Positions 52,001 through 63,008 of a stretch of 64,000 nucleotides of DNA are shown here, one piece after another. A program made the position numbers and the translations under genes. The notes under the pieces are model-generated. The model was not told the origin of the DNA, made no database searches, and saw only the letters and a list, made by a program, of their open reading frames with translations. Every line of letters starts with the position of its first letter. Within the stretch, counting starts at the first letter, position 1. The DNA comes from Cymbidium sinense (lineage: Eukaryota; Streptophyta; Magnoliopsida; Asparagales; Orchidaceae). The DNA is taken from the NCBI GenBank assembly GCA_021442155.1, contig JAKCPB010001424.1, positions 62,001 to 126,000 of the forward strand, read 5' to 3'.

Positions 52001-52285
52001 TGGTCGGATGATTTCACCCTTTGTAGCTCGTGATGTAACCCTTAAGTATGGATGCTCATATTTGCCTCTCCCCAACTTGGTGAACTCAGGAGCCCTCTAT
52101 CATAATTCTTACCATCATTCTATTATGTAATTTCATTATTTGTTTGTATATTTTAAATTTTCTAAACTATTTTCTTCTATATACTAGATATTTACCTTTA
52201 GGCTTATTGATTTAGCAATAGTTCTAGTTTATCCACTTTGACCTAACTTTTGTGGCAAAATTACATGGGGTTCTAAAACTAAATT
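49100..52285 (+). mobile_element. Long T-rich 3' region of the LINE
   Basis: About 3 kb of + strand T-rich sequence after the RNase H relic. It ends with TGATGTAACCCTT (52031-52043), AAGTATGGATGCTCAT (52044-52059) and CATGGGGTTCTAAAACTAAA. The shared end with the islands at 10851-13139 and 35271-36868 defines this as the LINE 3' end. Many short hydrophobic frames are present and carry no domain. The length is large for an L1-type 3' untranslated region, so a nested older LINE fragment inside it is possible. Confidence 0.6.
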
Positions 52286-53714
52286 TTCTAAAATTATAAA
52301 AACCTAAACCAAAATAAAATAAAAATTTTAAAATAAAACCTAAACTAATAAACTAAAATAAAAATAAAGTAAACTAATAAAATAACTAAAATAAAACAAT
52401 TAAAATTTAAACTAAATTAAAAAATGAAATAAACCTAAGAATATAAAACTTAAATAAAATAAAAACTAAATGTCAAATATAAATAAAATAAGCTTAAAAC
52501 AAAATAAAATAAAAGTGAAAATAAAAACCCAAAACCTTAAACCTTATACCCTAAACCCTAAACCCTAAACCTTAAATCCTAAACCATAAACCTAAACTCT
52601 AAGCTAAATGCTAAAACCTAAACCCTAAATCCTTAACCCTAAACCTTAAACCAACAACCCTAAACCCTAAACCATAAACCTTAAACCTTAGAAAACCCTA
52701 AACCTTAAACCCTAAAATCCTAAACCCTATACCCTAAATCCTAAACCCTAAACCCTAAATCCTAAATTAATTCTAAACCCTAAACCCTAAACCTAAACCT
52801 AAACACTAAACCCTAAACCTATACCTAAACTAAACCCTAAAATAAACTCTATTTAAACCTAAACCTTAAACTAAATAAAAAACACTAAATCCTAATAACC
52901 CTAAACCTAAACCTAAACTTAAACCCTAAACCCAAAACCTAAACCCTAAACTAAATCTAACTAAACCCTAAACCTAAACCCTAAATTAAACCCTAAACAT
53001 TAAAACCCTAAACCCTAAACTAAACCTAACCCTACATAAACTATTATAAACCTAAACCTAAAAATAAAAATATTAAATTAAATAAAAATAATAAAAAATA
53101 AAACTAAAAACTTAAATAAAAAAATTTTAAAACCTAAACTAAACACTAAACCCTAAATCCTAAAGCCTAAATCCTAAACCCAAAATCCTAAACCCTAAAC
53201 CATAATCCCTAAACCTTAAACCCTAAACACTAAATCCTAAACCCTAAACCCTAAACCCAAACCCAAAATCCTAATCCCCAACACTCTAAACCCTAAAACC
53301 AAAAACCCAAAACCTTAAAAACTTTAAAATTAGAACTTAAACTAAAAAATTCTAAAAATAAAATAAATAAAAAAACCTAAATGTAAATAAAATAATAAAA
53401 TAAAAACCTAAACCTAAACCTGAAAATGATATAAAATAAAGTAATAAAAATAAACTAAAATACAATAAATAAAACCCAAACTAAATTAAAAAATAAAATA
53501 ATCCTAAGAATAGAAAACATAAATAAAATAAAAGCTAAATGTAAAATAAAAATAAAATATACCTAAAATTAAATAAAATAAAACCTAAATAAAAATCCTA
53601 AACCTTAAACCCTAAACCCTAAACTTTAAACCTTAAACCTTAAACCTTAAATCCTAAACTCTAAGCCCTAAACCCTAAACCTATAACCCTAAACTCTCTA
53701 AAACCCTAACCTAA
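52286..53714 (+). repeat. A-rich then CCCTAAA array
   Basis: A-rich words lie at 52286-52530, CCCTAAA-rich at 52540-53040 and 53140-53330, A-rich at 53330-53590, and CCCTAAA-rich to about 53714. No gene is visible. Confidence 0.88.
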
Positions 53715-56215
53715 ACTCAAATAAACTATCTCTGATCCTCTAATGTGATTTTCAAATGCCTAAGCTTATCCATCTAAACCTAACCGATTTACTAAAATCC
53801 AAAATCATCCTAAACCTAAACCTAAATGCATACCTAAAACCTAATATAAAACCTCCTAATGCTATACTCTAAAATAAACCTAATTCTCATTAGTTAGTAA
53901 ATTTTCCTTACATTGGCCAACTCTATAACATCCTAAACCTTAAACTAAAAAATCCCATTGAAATCTAAGGCATAAAACTCTCTAAACTTAGATTATTCAA
54001 GAGTTTTGCTCATCGCCTAAATTATCAAAACTTAAAATGGTCTCCTCTGATATAAAAAAATATATTCCTATATGGCTACATCTTCCTAATAAAATACATT
54101 ATGTTAACATCAAGTTCTAACTTCTCTTGGTACTCTTCAAATTGATCAAACCACCAATAATCAAACCTCGCCTATTTTGCTAAATTGATAAATAAAAAGT
54201 TTACCTAAACCTATTATAATAAAGTTAATAAATTTTCTAGTCTGCACACTTGTAAACATGGCCATGATCATAATGTAAATCCTAACTAAAAAAAATTATA
54301 CTAATCCTACTCTATCAAATGAAAAATTAAATTTTCTTATGTGCCTAAAGTCACTAAAAAATAATCCTACTATACTCCTTTCTATCCAAAACTAAAAAAC
54401 TTAAAAATAATGCTAAGGTTCAAAACTAATGATAGCTAATTATCACTTCTAATTGTAATAACTCCTAAGATAAACCTAAAAACCTAAAATAAAACCAAAC
54501 TCATAAAACCTAAAGTTGATTGGTAAAATAAAATTAAAACAAATAAATCCTAAAAACAAAATCTAAAAAAACTATCCTAAAACAAAATAAAACTAAATCT
54601 AAATTGAATAAACTAAATGGCTAAACCTCTCCTCCTACTCTAAATATAAAAAACCCACTATCTAAACATAAAATGATAAATTACCATTAAAATGCTATAT
54701 AAATCCTATTCAATATAAAAACTCCACCTGATAAATAAATAAACTATTTTAAAAAAAAACTTAAAGAAAAGGTTCACTAACCCAATAAACTACTAATCTC
54801 TAACTTCCCATAAATAACTAACCTTTTCTTCCCCCTAACTAGACCCCTAAAATCAAATTACTAAAAACCTAAACTCAAACCAAAACATTAAAAGTCTAAA
54901 TTCATAACATACCTACTAAATAAACCATTCAAACTCTTCTAAAGTCAACCATCTAAACTTAGCTTTCAAAACTTCTATAATATAAATAAAATAATAATTA
55001 ATCAAATATCTATCCTTGATGATCTAACAATTGGTTAATGTCCACATCTCAAAATTTTCTAAGGTTCCTTTATTTATGCTTCTTGTAAAGAGCTAGTAAA
55101 CATAAATTTAAAACCTGCTCCTAACAAACCCAATAAAACTATTCTCTAACTAAAAAAAAAGGTTGCTAACACTCATTAAACTAAATATGATTCTAATCCT
55201 AAAACATAAATAATGGCATAACTAAACCCTAAACTAAACCTAAACCCTAAATCAAACCTACTAAAAATATAACTATCATCCCTACCTAAATCAAATAAAC
55301 CTAACCTAAATATATCCAAACATATTTCATAAATATTGTATCCATTAACCATCTCTTCATCTAAACCTAAAATTAACCTAAGCTAAAATACTTAAACAAA
55401 CCTAAATAATAAGCATAAAAATCTAATAAAAATAAACAATACTCTAAATAATAATTCTACTAAACTAAAATAACCTAAAGATAACTAACTATAATATAAA
55501 CCTAAAAACCTAAAAATAAAACAAAACTAAATGCTAAAAATAAAACCTAAACTATTAAAAAAAAAAATAAAATGATAAAAAATATCCTAAATAAATAAAA
55601 AAACAATAAAAAACTAATAAACAAAACCTAACTAAACTATAAAATACTAAATAAAATAAAATAAAACTAAAATAAACCTCCTCCCTAAACTAACTAAAAA
55701 AATAAAACCTATGCTAAAAATCCCTAAAAACTAACTTCCACTAAAAAATAATAATAATCTAAAACCTAAACTTTCTTTCATAAACTAAAATTAAAAAAAT
55801 AAACCCTAAAATTAAAATAAATATAAAAATAACATTCTTCTAAATCTAAACCTATGCTTCTATAAACATCCTAAAATACATCTATAAAGCATAACCTAAA
55901 CTCTAAACTAAAAAAAATCCTCCTCATTAAAAATAAATAAATCCTAAAACTAAACCTAAAAACAAAATATATCTAATAATATCAAAATCTTAAACTAAAA
56001 TAATCCTAAAATAAAACTAAACTGTCTAAATACTAAACCTAAACTAAAAACCTACTACCTTAAACCTAAACCTAAACCCTAAATAACTCTAAATCTAAAA
56101 CCTAAGCATAAACCATAAACCCTAAAATAAACCTAAACCCCATACTAAACCTAAACCAAAGTAACTAAATAATTTAAAAAATAAACCTAAACCCAAAACC
56201 TAAAATCTAAACCTA
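53715..56215 (+). mobile_element. Second LINE copy (ORF1 end to linker), mosaic with CTAAA words
   Basis: This stretch is collinear with 44396-46700 of the large LINE. Matching anchors are CATGGCCATGATCATAATG (54258) with CATGGTCATGATCATTTTG, CTTATGTGCCTAAAG (54338) with the same word at 44565, ACTAATGATAGCTAA (54426) with ACTAATGATAACTTA, CCATAAATAACTA with TCATAAATAATTA, and ATTGGTTAATGTCCACATCTC (55031) with ATTGGTTAATGTCAAAATCTC. The words TTTATTTATGCTTCTTGTAA (55068) and ACTTAAACAAACCTAAAT (55390) also match. Between anchors the LINE sequence is replaced by or shortened to CTAAA, CCTAAA and TAAAA words. All reading frames are destroyed. After about 55500 anchors become sparse. Confidence 0.65.
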
Positions 56216-56578
56216 AACCTAAACCTAAGAATCCTAACCTTGATAAAAAACATAAAACTAAACCTATCTAATAAACAAAAAAATTATCTAGTGGTGGTGG
56301 GGACTGAGGAAAATATGGAGGTAATGGTGGCTATAAAATAAAAATGGTGGTGGTAAATCAAGGATATGATGGTGGATCCCTACTCAAGAGGCTATGGTTT
56401 TGAAACCGGAGAAATAATAATAAACGACTATGGAACTATGTCTTTATAGAGATGGTTCTAATAGATTTACTCATGCAACCCTATTTTATCTATGTTGCCT
56501 ATGTCTATAACTTGGTGTGTTACTATGAAATTAAAGAAAAATATTGAATCTAAATTGGTTCTCCATTAAAAAAATATA
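56216..56578 (+). pseudogene. Glycine-rich RNA-binding protein 3' half, copy 7
   Basis: Starts AAGAATCCTAACCTTGATAA, a decayed N-x-x-N-L-D motif as in copies 2 and 3. Glycine-codon runs follow (AGTGGTGGTGGGGACTGAGG, GGAGGTAATGGTGGCTA) interrupted by AAATAAAAA, then ATATGATGGTGGATCCCTAC and a 3' untranslated region with ACTATGTCTTTATAGAGATG and TTGGTGTGTTAC. It ends ATTGGTTCTCCATT, an A-run, then CCCTAAACCC. The coding part is broken by frameshifts and CTAAA-like replacements. Confidence 0.8.
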
Positions 56579-57400
56579 CCCTAAACCCTAAATAAAACAA
56601 CCCTAAACCTAAAACCTAAACCCTAAACCATAAACCATAAAAATCCTAAACCTTAAACCCTAAACCCTAAACCCTAAAACACTAAACCATAAACCCTAAG
56701 CCCTAAACCATAAACCTTAAACCCTAAACCCTAACCCTAAACATTAAACCCCAAACCATAAACCCAAAACTTGTAACCCTAAACTAAGTCTACACCCTAA
56801 ACCCAAAGAAAAAAATCTAAAAAACTAAACTTAAACTAAATAAAAGCTAAAATAAATAAATATAAACCTAAAAATAAAAAAAATTAAATGTTAAACTAAA
56901 CTTAAACTTAAACCTAAACCTAAAAATAAAATAAAATAAAAACTAAACTAAAATAAAATAAAATAAATTAAAACCTAAACTAAACTAAAAATTAAATACC
57001 TAAATAAAATAAAAACTAAACCAAAACCTAAATATAAACTAGAATAAATAAAACCTAAAACTAAACCTAAACTAAATAAAATAAAATAAACTAGAAAATA
57101 AACCTAAACCAAAACTAAAAAAGAAAATTGAAATATAAACCAAAAATAAAAAAACCTAAACCAAAACCTAAAGAAATAAAATAAAACTCAAACCTAAACC
57201 AAAAATAAAATAAAATAAAAAAAAACTAAACTAAAAATAAACCTAAACCCAAACCTAAACCTTAAAAATAAACTACAATAAAATACCTAAGCTAAAATAA
57301 ATATACCTAAAATAAACAAACTAAAAAAAGAAAAATAAACATAAAAAAATAAAAAATAAAGTAAACTAAAATAAATAAAATGAATAATAAACATAAAACC

Positions 57401-57412
57401 ATTACTTAATTT
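57401..57412 (+). repeat. Junction box variant ATTACTTAATTT
   Basis: One mismatch at the first core base, then an A-run. Confidence 0.65.
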
Positions 57413-58556
57413 AAAAAAATATAAAATAAAATAAAATATAAAAAAAATAAACACCAAACCCTAAACCTTTAAACCCTAAACCCTAAACCCTAAACTCAAA
57501 ACCCTAAATCTTAAACCCTAAAACCCCAAACACTATGCCCTGAACCCTAAAACCTATAACCCTGAACCATAAACCTTAAACCCCAAACCCTAAATCCTAA
57601 ACCCTTAACCCTAAACCCTAAAAAATAACAATAAAACTAAATAAACCTAAAAAATAATAAATAAAAAAACCTAAACCTAAATAAAATAAAAATTAAAATA
57701 ATATAAAACCAAACTAAAACCCAAACCTAAACCTAAACCTTAACCTAATAAAATAAAATAAAAATAAAAAATTAAACCATAATAAAATAAATAAAAAACC
57801 TAAACTAAACTAAAAAAAATAAAATAAACCTAAAAGAACCTAAATAAAATAAAACTAAATAAATTAAAAAATTAAATAAACTTAAAATAAAACCTAAATC
57901 ATAAACCTAATAATAATAAATATAAACTAAACTAAAATCTAATAAATAAAACCTAAACTAAACTAAAAATAAAATCCTAAACAAAATAAAACTATACCTA
58001 AAAAAAAAATTGTAAAAGAAACCTAAAATAAAATGAAATAAAACTAATTAAAACCTAAACCTAAAAAAAATAAGCCTAAAATAAAACTTAAAATAAATAA
58101 AATAAAAATAAACCTAAACTAAAAAAAGTTTAAACCTAAAATAAAAAAATAAAACAAACATAATAAAATAAACCTAAATCTAAGATAACCTAAACCTAAA
58201 TAAAATAAAATAAAATAAACCAAAAATGAACCTAAACCTAAACAAAAAAAACCTAAAAATATACCTATAAAAACCTAAAACCTAAACATATAAAAATATA
58301 ATAGAAACCTAATCCTAAACCAAAAAATAAAAAATAATACATAAACCTAAAAACTAAAATAAAACTAAACTAAAAATTAAACCTAAACCTAAACATAAAC
58401 TTAAGAAATAAACTAAAATAAACAACCTAAACTAAAATAAAAAAACCTAAAATAAATAAACTAAACCAAATAAAGATAAAAATAAAACTAAATAAATTTA
58501 AAAAAAAATAAACTAAAACTACTAAAAAATAAATTAAATAAACCTAAACTTACCAC

Positions 58557-58568
58557 TTTACTTAATTT
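58557..58568 (+). repeat. Junction box TTTACTTAATTT
   Basis: Exact core box between A-rich words and a CCTAAATCC/CCCTAAA block. Confidence 0.75.
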
Positions 58569-60224
58569 CAAAAAAGTAAAAAATAAAAAATAAAATAAAA
58601 AAGCCTAAATCCTAAACCATAAATCCTAAAGCCTAAAACCCAAAACACTAAACCCTAAACCCTAAACCCTAAACCCAAAACCCAAAACACTAAACCCTAA
58701 AACATTAAACCCTAAATCGTAAACCCTAAACCCTAAACCTAAAATCTAAACCCTAAACCCTAAACCTAAACATAAAATAAAACTAAACCTAAACTAAAAT
58801 AAAACATAAAATAAAATAAATAAATAAAATAAACCTAAAATAAAAAAAATAAACTAAAATTAAAACCTAAACTAAAAGCTTCACCTAAACCTAAACCTAA
58901 ACCTAAAAATAAAATGAAATAAAAAATAAAAACCTAAACTAAATTAAAAAAAATAAAATAAATGTAAGAATAAAAAACCTAAATTTATGGTTTATGGTAA
59001 ATCCTAAACCCTAAACCCTAAACCCTAAACCCAAAACCCTAAAACTAAAACCCTAAAACTATCCCTAAACCCTAAACCAAATCAACTAAAACCCAAAAAA
59101 ACCCAAAACTAAACCCAAAACCCTACCCTAAACCTAAACCCAAAACCATAAACCCTAAACCCAAAACACTAAACCCTAAACCAAAATAACCCTAAACCCT
59201 AAACCTCAAACCCTAAATCCTAAAACCTAAACCCTAAACCCTAAACCCTAAAATCCTTCACATAAACCTAAACCTAAAAATAAAATGAAATTAAAAATAA
59301 AACTAAACTAAAATAAAATAAATAAAAACCCAAGATAAACTAAAAAAAATAAACCTAAGAATAAAAAACCTAAATAAAATAAAAACTAAACATAAAATAA
59401 AAAATAAACCTAAAATAAAATAAAATAAAACTAAATAAAACCTAAACATAAAAATAAACCTAAGTAAATAAAAAATAAAACCTAAACCTAAACTTAAAAA
59501 AAAAAACCTAAACCTAAAATAAACAAAATAAGATAAACCTAAACCTAAACTAAAATAAACTAAACTAAAATAATTAAAACCAGAACATAAACCTAAACCT
59601 AAACCTAAACTAAATAAAATAAAATAAACTAAAAATAAACCTAAACCTAAACTAAAAAATAAAACCAAAAAATAAAACTAAAATAAAAACCTAAAACCCT
59701 AACCTAAAAAATAAAATAAAACCTAAGCCTAAACCTAAAAATAAAAAATAAAACCTAAATCTAAAAAATAAAATAAAAAGGAAAGTCACCTATAAAATAA
59801 ACTTAAACCTAAACCTAAACCTAAACCTAAAAAATAAACTAAAATAAAAAACCTAAACTAAAATAAATAAACCTAAAATAAATAAACTAAACTAAATAAA
59901 AATAAAAATAAAAAATAAAGTAATCTAAAATAAAAATAAAATAAAATAAATATATAAAATAAAAATAAACCTATCAATATACTTAATTTAAAAATAAATA
60001 AAACCTTTAAATCCTAAATCCTAAACCTACAACCCTAAACTCTAATCCCTAAAAAACTCTAAACCCTAACCCTAAACCCTAAACATTAAAAGGATAAACC
60101 TTAAAACCCTAAACACTAAACCATAAACCCTAAACCCTAAACTAAGCTAAAGCTAACCTAAAAACCCTAAACCCTAATCCCTAAACCCTAAACCCTAAAC
60201 CTAAACCCTAAACCCTAAAATCTA

Positions 60225-60640
60225 CTAAATCATGTGAAACATCACCATCAACCCCCTAAATCTGGTGGTAAGGCGAATTATCGAAGGTGGGATCTAGATG
60301 GGTGGATATGGGGTGGGAGGAGCGACGAAGGTTACATCCGTGGTGGTGGCAAAAGAGAGATCGAGTATATGATGGCAAATCCTGCTACTCAAGAGGGAGG
60401 TGGTTCTTATGGGAACTAGAGAAATTGATGAATGACCAACTTGATTTGCTGCTTATGGAACTATGTCTTTATAGTAGAGATGGCTCTAGTTATCTAGGGT
60501 TTTTGATTTGCTATATGCGTGCTCATTTTTGATCTATGTTAATACTTGTGTCTTAGAAAACTTGATGTGTTACTTGGTTGATGAAATCGAATAGAAGAAA
60601 TATTGAATCTGAATTTGTTCTCTGTTAAAAGAAAAAAACC
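60225..60640 (+). pseudogene. Glycine-rich RNA-binding protein 3' fragment, copy 8
   Basis: A frame from 60234 to the stop at 60417-60419 (61 codons) includes G-G-R-S-D-E-G-Y and R-G-G-G-K-R-E and ends E-G-G-G-S-Y-G-N, a typical glycine-rich protein C-terminus. Between these the frame slips by one base and slips back, so residues around 45-53 are out of register. The 5' end differs from copies 2, 3, 4 and 7: it begins after CTACTAAATCATGTGAAAC with no NLDGRN motif. The 3' untranslated region is long and well kept (ATGGAACTATGTCTTTATAG, GATGTGTTACTTGGTTGATG, TGAATTTGTTCTCTGTT), then A-run, ACCAAAAATCC and CCTAAACCC. The ATG at 60234 is probably accidental. Confidence 0.8.
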
Positions 60641-61500
60641 AAAAATCCTGAACACTAAACCTAAACCCTAAATCCTAAACCCTAAAACCTAAACCCTAAA
60701 ACCTAAACCCTAAACCCTAAACCCTAAACCCTAAACCCCAAACACTAAATGTTAAATCCTAAACCATAAACTAACCTTAAACCCTAAACTCTAAAAAGCT
60801 AAAAACTCAAACCTAAACTAAATAAAACTTAAAAAATAAAATAAATAAAAAACATAAAGTAAAATAAACTAATAAAATAGAAAAATTACAAATCTAAACC
60901 TAAAACTTAACCTAAAAAATAAAATAAAAAATAAGAACTAAACTAAAATAAAATGAATAAAAACCAAAACTAAACTAAAAAATAAATAAACCTAAAAAAT
61001 AAAATTTAAATAAAATATAAACTAAATGTATAATAAAATAAACTAATATAAAATAAAATAAACTAAATATAAACCTAAACATAAAAAATAAACCTAAAAA
61101 ATAAAATAAAATAAATAAAAAATAAACCTAACCTAAACATAAAAATATAAATCTAAAATAAATAAAATAAACATAAATGCTAAAATAAACTAAACTAAAA
61201 TAAATAAATGTAAACTAACCTAAAATAAACTAAATGTAAACCTAAACTAAATAAAATAAAATAAAATAAAAATAATAACTAAACCTAAACTAAAAATAAA
61301 ACCTAAACTAAAAACCTAAAATAAAAAACCTAAAGCCTAAACCTAAAAAAATAAAATAAAAACTTAATCCTAAACCTAAAAATCAAATAAATAAACTTAA
61401 AAGAAATAAACTTAATTAATGTAAAATAAAAAATAAACTTAAATAATTATAAAAAATAAAATAAACTAAAATAAATAATCCTAAGCCCTAAAACTAACCA

Positions 61501-61513
61501 GTTTACTTAATTT
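61501..61513 (+). repeat. Junction box GTTTACTTAATTT
   Basis: Exact box preceded by AACTAACCA, followed by AAAAGAAAA and CCCTAAACCC. Confidence 0.8.
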
Positions 61514-62270
61514 AAAAGAAAACCCTAAACCCTAAATCCTAAACCCCAAATCCTAAAAAATTCTAAACCCTAAACCCTCAAAACTTAAACCCTAAAGCCT
61601 AAGCACTAAACTCTAAAATCTATACTCTAAACCCTAATCCTAATCTCTAAACCCTAAAACCCTAAACCTAAAAGCCTAAAACTCTACACCCTAAACCCTA
61701 AACCCTAAACACTAAAAACCTAAATACTTGAACCTAAACTATATAAAACTTAAAAAAATATAAATAAAAACCTAAATAAAATAAAATAAAAAATAAAAAT
61801 AACTAAAATAAAATAAACCTTTGAATAAAAAATCTAAATAAAATAAAAACTAAACATAAAATAAAAATAAAATAACCTAAAATAAAACAAAATAAAAACT
61901 AAATAAAAACCTAAACCTAAAAAATAAACAAAAAATAAAACCTAAAAAAACCTAAACCCTAAACTAAAAAAATGTAAACCTATAATAAATAAATAAATAA
62001 AATAAAATAAACCTAAACCTTATCAAAAATAAATAAAACTTAAACCGAAACCTAAAAGTAAATCTAAAAATAAAATAATATACTTAAACCTAAAAAATAA
62101 AATAAAAAACTAAAAAATAAACATAAACATAAACCTAAGCCAAAAAGATAAACTAAAATGAAAAACCTAACCTAAAAAAAATAAACTAAACTAAATAATA
62201 AAAAAATAATAAAATGAACTCAAATAAATAAAAAATAAACTAAATAAACTAAATAAACCTAAACCTTCTA

Positions 62271-62282
62271 GTTTACTTAATT
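62271..62282 (+). repeat. Junction box GTTTACTTAATT
   Basis: Exact core, one T short at its 3' end, then seven A and CTCTAAACC words. Confidence 0.75.
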
Positions 62283-62580
62283 AAAAAAACTCTAAACCTT
62301 CATTCCTAAACCTAAACCCTAAACCTACAACCCTAATCCTAAACCCTAAACCCTAGACCCTAAAACCCTATACCCTAGACCATAAAACCCTAAACCCTAG
62401 ACCCTAAACCCTAAACCCTAAAGCCTAAACCTTAAACCCTAAACTCTAAACCCTAAAACCCTAAACTCTAAACCAAAAAACTTACTACCCTAAACCCTAA
62501 ACCATAAAACCTACTACCCTAAACCCTAAACCCTAAACCCTAAACTAACCCTAAACCCTAAACCTTAAAGTAACCCTAAA

Positions 62581-63008
62581 ACCTAAGAATGGGCAAAAAC
62601 TTGATGACGATTATCACATTGGTGATGGGGGATCTAGAAGTGTTGCTGGGGATGGAGGTTGTGATCAAAGTAGTGGTGGTTATGGAGGTGGGAGGAGTGA
62701 CAGAGGTTACAGACGTGGTGGTGGCAGAGGGAGACATCAGAGATTTGTTCATGAATCCCACTACTCAAGAGGTAGCAGTTGTTTTGATGGGAATTTGATA
62801 AATTGAACAACAGTCTATTCGATCTACTACTTATGGAACTTTTCCATAATAGTAGAGAGGGTTCTACTTATCTAGGGTTTTTGATTTGATCTATGGGTGT
62901 TTATTTTTGATCTATGTCATCGCTTGTGTCTTATAAAACTTAGTGTGCTTCTTGTTTGATGAAATTGAAAAGAAGAAATGTTGAATGTGAATTCATTCTA
63001 TTATAAAA
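62581..63008 (+). pseudogene. Glycine-rich RNA-binding protein 3' half, copy 9, open tail frame
   Basis: From 62588 an uninterrupted 72-codon frame ends at TGA 62804-62806. It starts N-G-Q-K-L-D-D, matching the RRM-end motif N-G-Q-N-L-D-G of plant GR-RBPs, skips the R-N-I-T-V-N part through a small deletion, and continues with the glycine-rich tail S-S-G-G-Y-G-G-G-R-S-D-R-G-Y and R-R-G-G-G-R-G-R. No in-frame ATG precedes it and the RRM core is missing, so it is still a fragment. The 3' untranslated region (62807-62998) has GGTTCTACTTATCTAGGG and GTGTGCTTCTTGTTTGATG, and ends in an A-run joining CCTAAACC. The methionine-started frame at 62589 and its antisense shadow are out of register. Confidence 0.85.

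Larger units (their letters stand above)
44396..52285 (+). mobile_element. L1-type LINE with RNase H domain, nearly full length, inactive
   Basis: In order along the + strand: the end of ORF1 with a zinc knuckle (44447-44488), an ORF2 start at 45208, an AP-type endonuclease (about 45208-45840), a linker (45864-46440), reverse transcriptase (about 46600-47700), a zf-RVT segment (about 48150-48330), RNase H (about 48700-49020) and a roughly 3 kb T-rich 3' region. Frameshifts and stops occur throughout. The N-terminal part of ORF1 and any 5' untranslated region are missing: the element begins inside ORF1 straight after telomere-like repeats. The 3' end runs through CATGGGGTTCTAAAACTAAA into CCTAAACC words. 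Plant L1 LINEs of this domain order are well known; the location and orientation are what stand out. Confidence 0.9.
56579..60224 (+). repeat. CCCTAAA / A-rich composite array
   Basis: CCCTAAA-rich blocks lie near 56579-56800, 57450-57620, 58600-58770, 58995-59255 and 60005-60220, with A-rich blocks between. Junction boxes lie at 57401 (variant), 58557 and about 59978. The long minus-strand frame 59303-59668 (121 codons, mostly F, L, Y, G, S) is the TTTAGG/TTTATTTT strand read as protein and not a gene. Confidence 0.9.
60641..62580 (+). repeat. CCCTAAA / A-rich composite array
   Basis: CCCTAAA-rich blocks lie at 60650-60800, 61515-61720 and 62285-62580, with A-rich blocks between. Exact junction boxes lie at 61501 and 62271. 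The unit length here, box to box, is 770 bases. Confidence 0.9.

Noticed and set aside
59303..59668. 121-codon minus-strand frame of F, L, Y, G and S
   Set aside because: It is the TTTAGG/TTTATTTT repeat strand translated. Lack of stops follows from the word structure on that strand.
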